Below are positions 1 through 6,754 of a stretch of DNA of 36,533 nucleotides, in pieces. Within the stretch, counting starts at the first letter, position 1. Each line of letters starts with the position of its first letter. The notes under the pieces are model-generated. The model was given only the letters and a program-made list of their open reading frames with translations. It had not been told where the DNA came from and searched no databases. This DNA is from an uncultured Acidimicrobiales bacterium (GTDB lineage: Bacteria; Actinomycetota; Acidimicrobiia; Acidimicrobiales; SZUA-35), in the NCBI GenBank assembly GCA_938021675.1, contig CALIFY010000050.1:1-36533 (forward strand). The letters are read 5' to 3'. The translations under genes and the position numbers were made by a program.

Positions 1-1
1 G

Positions 2-340
2 GACCTGGGCATCTACGGGTCGGCGTCGGTCGGCGGCAACCTGCGTATCTCCGGGTCGGGGTCAGTCGACGGGCTCCTGGGCATCGGCGGGTCGGTCGAC
101 GGGAACCTGACCATCTGGGGTTTGGTCAGGGACCTGGGCATCTCCGGGTCGGTCGGCGCGGACCTGGGCATCTACGGGTCGGCGTCGGTCGGCGGCAACC
201 TGGCCATCGACGGGTCGGCGTCGGTCGGCGGGGACCTCGCCATCGACGGGTCGGCATCGGTCGGCGGAGACCTGGCCATCTTCGGGTCGGTCGGCGAGAA
301 CCTGATCATCTTCGGGTCGGTCGGTGGTAAGGCGGTTGTG
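2..340 (+). repeat. In-frame 30/36-bp tandem repeat
   Basis: About ten imperfect copies of a 36-bp unit (12 codons, GACCTGGCCATC..GGGTCG..GTCGGCGG), with some 30-bp shortened copies, run in frame through the beta-helix part of the gene. The best-conserved copies are at roughly 170-275. The variation respects the codon frame, so the array is protein-coding and not a CRISPR or satellite. Confidence 0.85.
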
Positions 341-1024
341 ACGCCCGGTGGGGTGTTGGTGTTGGGGTCGGTGCGTGGGGCTCGGTTTGGGGCTGAGGCT
401 TATGTCGGGGATCGGGTACGGATCGATTCATGCGATTTTCGTCAGTGCCCTGACTTGGACAAGCTCCTCCTGGTCGGTACGGACCTGTTTCCTCGGCCGT
501 CGTGGCGGAGTGTCGAGCGTTGGCGTGGACCTCGTTTGGTGGCACCTGAGGGGGCGACTGATGCGGAGATGGCCAGTGTCTACCGGGGTCTTCGTACCAA
601 TCTCGAAGGGCGTAGTAACCGGCCGGGAGCAGCCGTTTTCTATCGGGGTGAGATGCGTTCCCGGTTCTGGGCTGCACTCAAAGCCGGTCGGTTACTGGAA
701 GCGTTCGTGATCGGTCTGTACTGGCTGATGTCCGGGTTCGGACTAAACCCGTGGCGACCAGTCGTGTTTTTCATCGCTCTCGCTACGGCAGCAACTCAAG
801 GTTTCCTCGGCGACAACGCCCTAGGCGGCACAACCGGTTTGGAATGGATCGATGTGTTCCAGTACTCGGTCCGGTCGATGGTCTCATTCATCAGCCCACC
901 AGACCCACCAGCCAGCGGGGTGCTCGACCGTAACGAACTCTGGCTGCAGCTCGGTCTCCGGTTCCTCGGGCCGCTCTTGTTCGCCCAGTTCGTTTTGGCC
1001 GTACGCGACCGAGTAGCCAGGTAG
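2..1024 (+). CDS. Beta-helix-repeat membrane protein, 5' end missing
   Basis: The reading frame is open to the left edge, so the true start lies outside; a TTG at 122 is only an internal start candidate. The first 110 or so residues are tandem 10-12 residue units of the form DLAIxGSASVGG, the periodicity expected of a bactofilin-like or pentapeptide-like right-handed beta-helix. A middle segment (pattern AxxYRGLRxNxE, then FYRGEMRSRFW) and a C-terminal pair of hydrophobic segments (LYWLMSGFG and the stretch before the terminal RDRVAR) resemble the C-terminal module of pentapeptide-repeat proteins that carry a two-helix ion-channel-like membrane domain. Between the helices is an amphipathic FQYSVRSMVSF segment at the place of a pore helix. 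I infer a membrane protein with a repeat scaffold; substrate and role are unknown. Whether it is host or prophage DNA cannot be decided. Confidence 0.75.
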   Translation, partial: DLGIYGSASVGGNLRISGSGSVDGLLGIGGSVDGNLTIWGLVRDLGISGSVGADLGIYGSASVGGNLAIDGSASVGGDLAIDGSASVGGDLAIFGSVGENLIIFGSVGGKAVVTPGGVLVLGSVRGARFGAEAYVGDRVRIDSCDFRQCPDLDKLLLVGTDLFPRPSWRSVERWRGPRLVAPEGATDAEMASVYRGLRTNLEGRSNRPGAAVFYRGEMRSRFWAALKAGRLLEAFVIGLYWLMSGFGLNPWRPVVFFIALATAATQGFLGDNALGGTTGLEWIDVFQYSVRSMVSFISPPDPPASGVLDRNELWLQLGLRFLGPLLFAQFVLAVRDRVAR

Positions 1025-1043
1025 AAGACCGTGTCGTTAGGGG

Positions 1044-1085
1044 CGGTCGGGGCTGCACTAGAGGACTAGCGTGCAGCCCCGACCG
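1044..1085. terminator. Strong hairpin after the beta-helix gene
   Basis: A perfect 15-bp inverted repeat (CGGTCGGGGCTGCAC with its complement at 1071-1085) with a 12-nt loop starts 19 bp after the stop codon. There is no T-tract, which is common in high-GC actinobacterial terminators. The position between two convergent genes suits a bidirectional terminator. Confidence 0.7.
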
Positions 1086-1088
1086 TGA

Positions 1089-1145
1089 CCCGGCCAACGC
1101 TTCCGCCGCCCAACACGAGGGGGTGGGTCGGGCTCGTTGGCCGGG
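1089..1145. terminator. Second hairpin, probable terminator of the minus-strand gene
   Basis: A perfect 11-bp inverted repeat (CCCGGCCAACG at 1089-1099 and its complement at 1135-1145) encloses 35 nt. It lies just past the stop of the small minus-strand gene, four bases from the previous hairpin, and could end transcription from the right. Without a T-tract the function is inferred from position. Confidence 0.45.
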
Positions 1146-1172
1146 CGGCCGTGTCGCCTTTAGTGTTCGGCG

Positions 1173-1376
1173 TTATCGATCTTGGAATCCGGTCCTGTAG
1201 ACAAGACGGCCGAGCTGGCGATCGGCTTCGAGGATCATGCGGTGGACCTCGTAGCGAGAGCCTATGAAGGTGATGGCGTCCGGGCCTTCGCCGAGTGTGA
1301 GCGAGACGACGTCGGTCTTTTGGGTGTGATCGGTGACGGCGGTGTGGTCGCCGGTAATGGTGATCGGGGGCGGCAT
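1173..1376 (-). CDS. Small hypothetical protein (67 aa)
   Basis: No family is recognised. The protein has a polar N-terminus (PITITGDHTAVTDH) followed by a mixed strand/helix segment containing LTLGEGPDAITFIG and EVHRMILEADRQLGRLV. Third codon positions are almost all G or C in this frame and not in the opposite one, which supports real coding on the minus strand. The ATG at 1376 was preferred; a GTG four codons upstream (1388) is possible and neither has a good ribosome site. It converges on the beta-helix gene and is divergent from the DUF6879 operon. It looks like a small phage or accessory protein. Confidence 0.55.
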   Translation of the reverse strand: MPPPITITGDHTAVTDHTQKTDVVSLTLGEGPDAITFIGSRYEVHRMILEADRQLGRLVYRTGFQDR

Positions 1377-1492
1377 GTCCACGCACACTAGGCCGACTCA
1401 ATCCATAATGCAAGATCGTGCAATGCTTGATATATCGATCTACTTGCGCGACGCTGCGTACCTACGCCGATCCTTACCGAGGGGAAACATTC

Positions 1493-1750
1493 ATGCGAGA
1501 AATGCGCTTCATCAAGAAAGACGGAAATAGTGGAGTGACGGACTGCGCAGCGATCATCGCTACCGAAGCTGCACCCTCCCGCTACCAATTGGCCGACACT
1601 CCTGGGTACGCCGTCCAGGTGGTGACCCTCACACCAGAAGAAGAAGCTCGAGTCCGCGCCGTCGCGGAGAAGCATGGAGTCGCGCTCGGAGCGCACGAGG
1701 CCCTAGGCTGGCTGCCGGCCGACGTGCTGGAGGGCATCAACGACACATGA
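1493..1750 (+). CDS. Small protein of a DUF6879/Scr1-type regulatory operon (85 aa)
   Basis: The start is the ATG preceded by a clear GAGGGGAAA ribosome site. The N-terminus (MRFIKKDGNSGVTDCAAI) resembles short proteins that I recall sitting next to DUF6879 genes in other actinobacteria; that link is from memory and moderately sure. The middle (YAVQVVTLT) looks like a beta-strand and the rest is helical (TPEEEARVRAVAEKHG). It has one Cys and no membrane segment. It overlaps the next gene by 4 bp (ATGA), so it is probably translated in a fixed ratio with its neighbours. The biochemical role is unknown. Confidence 0.7.
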   Translation: MREMRFIKKDGNSGVTDCAAIIATEAAPSRYQLADTPGYAVQVVTLTPEEEARVRAVAEKHGVALGAHEALGWLPADVLEGINDT

Positions 1751-2274
1751 TCGAGCTTTCACCCGAGGAACGGTTCGACCTGTTGCGGTTCGCGGAACGG
1801 TCCCTGTTCCATCTCGAACTTCGAACGTTCTATGCCTCGGACCAGAAGCAGTTTCAGGCGTGGCTCTCTGGCGACCGAACTCCGCCAGACGATTGGCCTC
1901 AGTTCGTCGAATGGGCGACGGTCGTTGGTGGACACGTCGCGTCAGGTTGCCAAGTCAGACGAATTCGAGTGTTCGATGATCCACCGACCGACTACCAGCG
2001 GTGGGAACGCTGGCTCGGCCGGTGGAACACCGAAGCTGGTGAACAACTGCGTACTGTGCCTCGGGCAGTTGCCAACGCTGTTGGTTTGACCGCCGATCTG
2101 GATGACTGGTGGCTGATCGACAGCGAAAAAGCGGTCATTCAACGGTTCGATGACGACGGAGTAAGAATCGGGCTATGGCTAGTGACCGATCCTGCCGAGG
2201 TCAACCGATTGGCCAAGCAATGGGAGTTGGCCATGGCCAATAGTGAGATCGAGAAATACCCGCAACCGGCCTGA
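1747..2274 (+). CDS. DUF6879-like protein (175 aa)
   Basis: The length, the acidic aromatic character and the pattern FYASDQKQFQAWLSG, then RRIRVFDDPPTDYQRWE, then DDWWLIDSEKAVIQRFDDDG match what I know of the DUF6879 family, found almost only in actinobacteria next to XRE/DUF5753 regulators. The protein is soluble with no signal peptide. Function is not established; partners of this type have been discussed as toxin-like or signalling elements. The ATG start sits in the ATGA overlap with the gene before, and the stop overlaps the next start by 1 bp (TGATG), so all three genes form one operon. Confidence 0.75.
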   Translation: MIELSPEERFDLLRFAERSLFHLELRTFYASDQKQFQAWLSGDRTPPDDWPQFVEWATVVGGHVASGCQVRRIRVFDDPPTDYQRWERWLGRWNTEAGEQLRTVPRAVANAVGLTADLDDWWLIDSEKAVIQRFDDDGVRIGLWLVTDPAEVNRLAKQWELAMANSEIEKYPQPA

Positions 2275-3134
2275 TGGACAACCCGGTTCTTTCCCAGTGG
2301 TTGACTCAGCCAGGCGGCCTTTCTACATTGCTGTCCGAGGCGCGGCAAGCCGCTGGACTGACCGGCGTAGCGTTAGCAAACCGACTCGATTGGCCTCAGT
2401 CGAGAGTGTCGCGAATCCAGGCTGGCCGCCAGGTCGCTACCCGGTCCGATGTCGCGCAGTGGGCCGAGGCTTGCGATGCTCCTGGATTAGTAGACGCTGT
2501 CGAGCCGCTTCTGTCCGAGGCTTCGGCCCGTCATCTTCCATGGCGGCTCCGGTTGGCCCGTGGTCATGCTGGGGCGCAGGAGGGCTACAACGTTCTCCAC
2601 CGCGAATCCGAGCGAGTCGTGATGGTCGAGACGGCTCTTATTCCTAGTCCGCTTCAGACGAAGAGCTACTCCCGGGCCGTTCTCTCGGCTCTGTCGAACC
2701 TTGTTCCTCAGATCGTTGATCTCGATGCAAGCGTGTCTGCTCGCGCCGCTCGGTCTGTCACCGATGACGCCGAGGGACCGGCGTATGAGTTCATCGTGAG
2801 CGAGGCGGCCCTTCTCGGGTCTCCGGCTTCGAAAGATGTGATGCTCGAGCAGCTCGAACATCTCCGCAACGTGATCACCTACGAGGGCGTCACATTTCGG
2901 CTACTGGAACTGACGCCTGACTCGCCGGTCGTGCCACTGGAATCGTTCCGCATATACCGCATCGAAGACCAGAACCTGGTGCTGGTCGAAACATTCAGCG
3001 GCGAGACCGAGTACTCGACACCGGAACGAACAGCCGACTACATCAAAGCGCTCGACTGGCTCCGGGAAGCCGCTGTAACCGGTTCTGAGTGCCGCCAGGT
3101 GATCAACCGAGCGATCCGCCGCCACCGACGGTAG
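2274..3134 (+). CDS. XRE-family regulator with DUF5753 (Scr1-like) domain
   Basis: Residues about 15-70 form an XRE helix-turn-helix (SEARQAAGLTGVALANRLDW, then SRVSRIQAGRQVATRSDVAQW). Residues about 95-275 match the DUF5753 domain (LARGHAGAQEGYNVLHRES, ETALIPSPLQT, then FIVSEAALL and the YSTPERTADYIKALDWLREAA end). This layout is that of the Scr1 family antitoxin-like regulators of actinobacteria. It is the last gene of the operon and probably regulates it. Downstream it converges, after 70 bp, on the minus-strand Zn-ribbon gene. The 286-residue length is normal. Confidence 0.88.
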   Translation: MDNPVLSQWLTQPGGLSTLLSEARQAAGLTGVALANRLDWPQSRVSRIQAGRQVATRSDVAQWAEACDAPGLVDAVEPLLSEASARHLPWRLRLARGHAGAQEGYNVLHRESERVVMVETALIPSPLQTKSYSRAVLSALSNLVPQIVDLDASVSARAARSVTDDAEGPAYEFIVSEAALLGSPASKDVMLEQLEHLRNVITYEGVTFRLLELTPDSPVVPLESFRIYRIEDQNLVLVETFSGETEYSTPERTADYIKALDWLREAAVTGSECRQVINRAIRRHRR

Positions 3135-3204
3135 GGCGCCACCCGCCTAAGGGCAGCGCTTCGACGGCACCGACAGGCGTCTTGCACCGTGAGGGAGTTC
3201 GCCA

Positions 3205-3855
3205 CTAACCACCATCGGGGCCGACTCCGGTCACGCCTGGGTCGGCCTCCATGACATTTCTGCCGAGAGCGAGCGCCTCGGCAGGGATCCGTTCGACGCC
3301 CTTGGCAGTCCAGTGTTTCCGACATGGGTCGCAGCGCCCGGCCCGCAGGTACTCGCCTGGTTTCATGATCCGCTGACAGTTCGGGTTGGAGCACATGCGA
3401 ATGTTGCGGTCCGATGATCCGCATTGCACGCCATCGATGACCCGTTGGCACCGGTTGTATCGCCGGTCGATCGGGTGATCGCAGCGGGGGCATTTCGCGG
3501 TTGACCGGGTTGGGTTCCATTGGTCAAACGCGGCGAGGATCACCCGGACTGTTTTGGCTTGGGTAGCGACTCGCTCCAGTACGAGGCCGGCGTACCGGGC
3601 GACCGGGTCGTCGCCGAGGGCTTTGGCTTCGGTTGGTGTGTCGGGTTGGACGGGCCGGCCTTCGTCGTCGGTTTGGTTGTGTGGTGTTGTCGATGTCCCT
3701 GACGCTGTTGTGGGGTAGCTGGCGTCGGCCGCGTCGGCTAGCGCCTGGAGGACGGTCGGGGCGTGAGGTTTGCGAAGTTCGGCAGCGAGCTGGTCGCAGA
3801 GCAGCGCAAGGTCAGCGATTTGGGTTCGGGTGGGAGGCCGGGGCGTGCGGGTCAT
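3205..3855 (-). CDS. Zinc-ribbon-like phage protein (216 aa)
   Basis: This is the last gene of the leftward operon. The N-terminal half is helical and Pro/Thr-rich. The C-terminal half has paired cysteines (CPRC, CxxVIDGVQC, CSNPNC, CDPC), consistent with two zinc ribbons. No named family is recognised. The ATG start has an AAGGGA ribosome site about 10 bases upstream. There is a 36-bp gap from the methyltransferase stop, the largest gap inside the operon. DNA or RNA binding is a guess from the zinc ribbons. Confidence 0.7.
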   Translation of the reverse strand: MTRTPRPPTRTQIADLALLCDQLAAELRKPHAPTVLQALADAADASYPTTASGTSTTPHNQTDDEGRPVQPDTPTEAKALGDDPVARYAGLVLERVATQAKTVRVILAAFDQWNPTRSTAKCPRCDHPIDRRYNRCQRVIDGVQCGSSDRNIRMCSNPNCQRIMKPGEYLRAGRCDPCRKHWTAKGVERIPAEALALGRNVMEADPGVTGVGPDGG

Positions 3856-3891
3856 TGGTCGGGGTCCCTTCGTGGGTTCACGGCTGAGCGT

Positions 3892-4686
3892 TCAGGCTTG
3901 CCAGAGGGTCATGGCCGCTGTTTCGGTGTTGACTGGTGCGCCTCGCTCGGCGTTGCGGAGCCGGTGCGCTGCTGTTGCTGCCATCGCGGTGTCGAGTTCG
4001 ACTCCGATGAACGACCGGTGGCGCCGGTAGGCAGCTATGCCAGTAGTCCCCGACCCTGCGAAAGGGTCGAAGACCGTTGCCCCTTCTGGAACGATCTGGA
4101 CCAAAGCGTCGAGAATTTCAAGAGGCTTTTCTGTTAGGTGAACTTTGTTTCTCGGTGACGCCGATACGAACACCCCGTCAAGACAGGGCGCTTCGGGTGC
4201 CGGTTTGTGTGGGCCATTGGTAGCCCAAACAAGGAACTCGGTGTCGTTCCACAGTCCGCCTTTCGTTGGCCGAGAGGCGCCTTTGGGTTTCTGCCAGACG
4301 CCGAGACCTCGCCAGACCCATCCGCCCGCTTGGACTGCATCAGTCGCGCTTGGCAGCTGGCGCCAATCGGTGAACATCAAAAGATGGCCGCCTGTTCTTG
4401 TCCGAATCCGGGCGGAAGCGAGCCACAGAGCGCACCAGTGAGCGAAGCTACGTTGGTCTCGGTTGTCGCCGGTGAAGTCTGGCAGTGCCGGTGCCCCACT
4501 GGTCCGGTATTTCGTGTTCACGTTCTGGTTCGTTCGATCGCCTCGCATTGCTCCACCGGAGCTATACGGCGGATCGGTGATGACCGCGTCGACGACGCCT
4601 GGAAATCTCTCAAGCCACAAGAGGCAGTCAGCGATGTGAACTTCCCACCCGTTGCCACTGACCGGAGAGTTCATGCCGGCGTCCAC
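3892..4686 (-). CDS. DNA methyltransferase, beta class, probably N6-adenine
   Basis: The catalytic motif IV DPPY occurs near the N-terminus (DAVITDPPYSSGG, about residues 34-46) and the AdoMet-binding motif FDPFAGSGTTGIAA near the C-terminus. This order defines the beta class of amino-methyltransferases; DPPY favours adenine N6, though cytosine N4 is not excluded. Length (264 aa) is normal for phage enzymes. No restriction endonuclease gene is adjacent, so it is an orphan methylase, probably protecting phage DNA or marking replication. The GTG at 4686 follows the previous stop by 3 bp; an ATG four codons later (4674) is an alternative start. Confidence 0.88.
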   Translation of the reverse strand: MDAGMNSPVSGNGWEVHIADCLLWLERFPGVVDAVITDPPYSSGGAMRGDRTNQNVNTKYRTSGAPALPDFTGDNRDQRSFAHWCALWLASARIRTRTGGHLLMFTDWRQLPSATDAVQAGGWVWRGLGVWQKPKGASRPTKGGLWNDTEFLVWATNGPHKPAPEAPCLDGVFVSASPRNKVHLTEKPLEILDALVQIVPEGATVFDPFAGSGTTGIAAYRRHRSFIGVELDTAMAATAAHRLRNAERGAPVNTETAAMTLWQA

Positions 4687-4689
4687 GCC

Positions 4690-4953
4690 CTAGCCGCAGT
4701 CTTTTCGCGTGATCTGATCCGTAACCCGGCGCTGGCCGAGACCGAGAGCGTCGGCGGTTTTGCGGGCGTGCCGGGCGCGGAGCCAACAAGCGACACGGCC
4801 TTTGGGCCGGCGGCGGATACACCAGGCGAGTGCCCAGTTGATGGGCCACGGGAACCGGGCGGCGGCGTCGCGGGTCCGGTCGTCTTTGGTGGGGACGTCG
4901 AATTCGTACATCCGATCGGGGTCGGGTGGTTCGGGGAAGATCCGGTCGAGCAT
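4690..4953 (-). CDS. Small Arg-rich hypothetical protein (87 aa)
   Basis: No family is recognised. It is basic, with Trp-rich segments (FPWPINWALAWCIRRRPKG) and a possible helix-turn-helix-like end (ARKTADALGLGQRRVTDQI). The ATG overlaps the stop of the endolysin gene by one base (TGATG); a TTG one codon earlier is possible. It lies between the endolysin and the methyltransferase. Although a holin would be expected next to an endolysin, I see no clean membrane span here, so I do not call it one. Confidence 0.6.
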   Translation of the reverse strand: MLDRIFPEPPDPDRMYEFDVPTKDDRTRDAAARFPWPINWALAWCIRRRPKGRVACWLRARHARKTADALGLGQRRVTDQITRKDCG

Positions 4954-5672
4954 CAACGGGTCGCCTTTGATATCCCGTGGATTGTTTCTAGGCGGCCGGC
5001 TTGGCTGGTGACGGTGGTGGTGGCGGCGCCGATCGTTATCGGCCCGGCGATCCCGTCGACGGTGACACCGAGGTGGCGTTGAAGTTGGCGAACCTGTGCT
5101 TCAAGAGCCTTCGAGGATGGGCTGCTGTCGTTTCGGTATGCGTCGAAGAATCGATGCCATGGGAAGCCCGGTCCGGGGTCGGTGCGGCGGTCGGGGTCGA
5201 GCGCTGCGTGGGAGGCGAATCCCGGCCCGTAGTGCCCTCCAGGTCCACGCTTGGCGGTACTTGCTGGGACGGTGATCCCGTGCGCTACACGGAGCCATTC
5301 TGCGGCGCTGCGGGCGGCTCCGGCGAGCCGGTCGATCACCTGGCCGATGTAGGAGTCGTCGAGGTCGGTCCATTCAGCGGCGCGGACCGCGGCGGCGATC
5401 CCGATGGTGTAGCTGTTGTGCCCGCGCACGTGGAACATCGTCCACCCGAACTGGCCGAGTTGGACGGTCGAGTCGGCGTCGCTGATCGTGTGATACGACC
5501 CGGCATCCGAGCGGTCGCGGATGAACCGGGCGACCGCTTCAGCTCCACCGTCGGGCAGGTCGGTGTCGGGGCGGTTTTCGGCGGTGTGGACGACGATCGT
5601 GCCGGTCGGTTTCGTGTTGCGGGTGGTGTAGAACTGGCGGCGCGCCGGCGGGTTGTGTTCGAGGTAGATCAT
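4953..5672 (-). CDS. N-acetylmuramoyl-L-alanine amidase (endolysin) with peptidoglycan-binding end
   Basis: The N-terminal 165 or so residues match the Amidase_2/PGRP fold: TIVVHTAENRP with the first Zn histidine, SYHTISDADSTVQL, HNSYTIGIAAAV, then SHAALDPDRRTDPGPGFPW, which supplies the second His and the Asp-containing ligand region. The C-terminus (VRQLQRHLGVTVDGIAGPITIGA) is a PG_binding_1-type repeat. It should cut the bond between MurNAc and L-Ala during phage lysis. No signal peptide is seen, so it would need a holin. The start is the ATG with AAGGAA upstream; the longer frame to 5831 has an Arg-rich N-terminus that overlaps the next gene. It overlaps its upstream neighbour by 4 bp. 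Confidence 0.9.
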   Translation of the reverse strand: MIYLEHNPPARRQFYTTRNTKPTGTIVVHTAENRPDTDLPDGGAEAVARFIRDRSDAGSYHTISDADSTVQLGQFGWTMFHVRGHNSYTIGIAAAVRAAEWTDLDDSYIGQVIDRLAGAARSAAEWLRVAHGITVPASTAKRGPGGHYGPGFASHAALDPDRRTDPGPGFPWHRFFDAYRNDSSPSSKALEAQVRQLQRHLGVTVDGIAGPITIGAATTTVTSQAGRLETIHGISKATR

Positions 5673-6004
5673 TGGGGGTTCCTTGTGGTGGTTAGGTCTC
5701 CGGTTACGAACGCGGTGCAGGCCGGCCACTTGATCCGAATGTCGGGGCCGTCGTGCCCTTGCCCGCCGGCGAGCCGGCACTTGAAAAACGAGTCGCCGGA
5801 GGGCACCGTTTTGCGCCAACAGTTCAAGCAATCACCACACGTCGACTCGGTGCCCTCGATGATCGGGCGGCGGGTCGCGGGGTGGATAGCTAACCGGAGC
5901 AACCGCTGGTTTCGGACGGTGCGCTTGGCGTCGCTGCCGAGGTCGTCGATGGTCGGCCTGTGGACGGGACCGGTGGCCATCGAGGGGAACGGGTCGGCGG
6001 TCAT
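5669..6004 (-). CDS. Small Cys-rich phage protein (111 aa)
   Basis: Not a named family that I can assign. The C-terminal half carries CGDCLNC followed by FFKCRL and WPACTAF, a pattern consistent with a zinc-binding knuckle. The start ATG overlaps the stop of the preceding gene by 4 bp (ATGA), and the gene ends in the ATGA of the endolysin start. An upstream extension to 6127 is Arg/Pro-rich and overlaps the next gene, so it was not used. Role unknown; similar small Cys-rich proteins are common in early operons of actinophages. Confidence 0.65.
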   Translation of the reverse strand: MTADPFPSMATGPVHRPTIDDLGSDAKRTVRNQRLLRLAIHPATRRPIIEGTESTCGDCLNCWRKTVPSGDSFFKCRLAGGQGHDGPDIRIKWPACTAFVTGDLTTTRNPQ

Positions 6005-6210
6005 GCGGCGTGCTCGTCGAGGTACGCGAGGGCTTCGGCGAGGTATCGCTTGCTGGCCCGTTTGTTCTGCGCTGCGACGAACCGGCGTTGGAGCTGCGGG
6101 GTCAGCATTCGCCAGTGCCCGAGGCACGTCAACGCGCCGGGTTTGATTCGGATTTCGCAGCCGGTGACCTGGCAGACGACAGGGGTTTCTGCGGGTGCGG
6201 TTTGGTTCAT
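6001..6210 (-). CDS. Small zinc-finger-like phage protein (69 aa)
   Basis: The N-terminus has CQVTGC, then CLGHW, giving a probable C-C-C-H zinc site. It is followed by a helical part (LTPQLQRRFVAAQNKRASKRYLAEALAYL). This short architecture is familiar from actinophage early regions but has no assigned function. The ATG at 6210 has AAAGG upstream and overlaps the preceding stop by 4 bp. Its own stop overlaps the next gene by 4 bp. Confidence 0.65.
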   Translation of the reverse strand: MNQTAPAETPVVCQVTGCEIRIKPGALTCLGHWRMLTPQLQRRFVAAQNKRASKRYLAEALAYLDEHAA

Positions 6211-6437
6211 GCTGCGTGCCTTTCGGTTCGGATCGGATAGCGAGTTCTTGGCTTTCGTTGGGCGATGTCGTCGAAGTAGCGGCGGATGTTCCCGTTCCAC
6301 GGCGGCAAACACCAGGCGTGAATCCACCGGCCGTCGCTGGTTTGGTGAGCGGTGAAACCGTCGCGGCATCCGGAGCAGAGCCGGCGACCGAGACGGTCAG
6401 GGCTCGGGTGTTGCTCGACTGGGTGCCGGGATCTCAT
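6207..6437 (-). CDS. Small zinc-finger-like phage protein (76 aa)
   Basis: The segment LCSGCRDGFTAHQ followed by RWIHAWCLP gives a C-x2-C ... H-x2-C zinc site. No larger domain is recognised. It is placed in the middle of the leftward operon with 4-bp overlaps on both sides. Together with its neighbours it forms a run of three consecutive small Cys-rich proteins. Function unknown. Confidence 0.62.
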   Translation of the reverse strand: MRSRHPVEQHPSPDRLGRRLCSGCRDGFTAHQTSDGRWIHAWCLPPWNGNIRRYFDDIAQRKPRTRYPIRTERHAA

Positions 6438-6754
6438 CGCGGGTTCCTGCCGCTGGTCGCGGCGAGGACGGCGCGGGCCTGGTTGAGCCCGTCCCGCGCT
6501 AGAGCCGCGTACCGGTCCGGGATTTTCTTCGGTTCGGTGGTCGGCCCGACGGGCGGGTCGGTTTGAGCTGGCGGCCGCCCGTTGAGAGTTCGGGCGAGGC
6601 GGGCCGGGGTGAGCCCTTCGGCGTCGCGTGCTGCGGCGTCGATGATCTCGGTTCGGGTGTACCCGCGTGCTGCTTCGGTGAGCATCACCCGCTCGGAGAT
6701 CGTGAGTTCCCAGCCGTGCGTATCGGCGAGCAAACCGAACACGTCGCCGGTCAT
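6434..6754 (-). CDS. Small helical hypothetical protein (106 aa)
   Basis: No family is recognised. The first half (ISERVMLTEAARGYTRTEII then ARDAEGLTPARLARTLNG) is predicted helical with a helix-turn-helix-like spacing, and the middle is Pro-rich. It overlaps the replication-type gene upstream by 4 bp, so it may be an accessory of that protein; a role as a helicase loader or replication partner is only a guess from position. Confidence 0.62.
   Translation of the reverse strand: MTGDVFGLLADTHGWELTISERVMLTEAARGYTRTEIIDAAARDAEGLTPARLARTLNGRPPAQTDPPVGPTTEPKKIPDRYAALARDGLNQARAVLAATSGRNPR

Noticed and set aside
2-340. Regular 36-bp repeats that could be read as a CRISPR array
   Set aside because: There are no unique spacers, repeat copies are adjacent and in frame, and they encode a beta-helix-like repeat protein.
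1389-1492. TGCAA direct repeats and TATAT stretch before the DUF6879 operon as a promoter
   Set aside because: The region is AT-richer than its surroundings and probably holds the promoter, but no minus-35/minus-10 pair with good spacing could be chosen.
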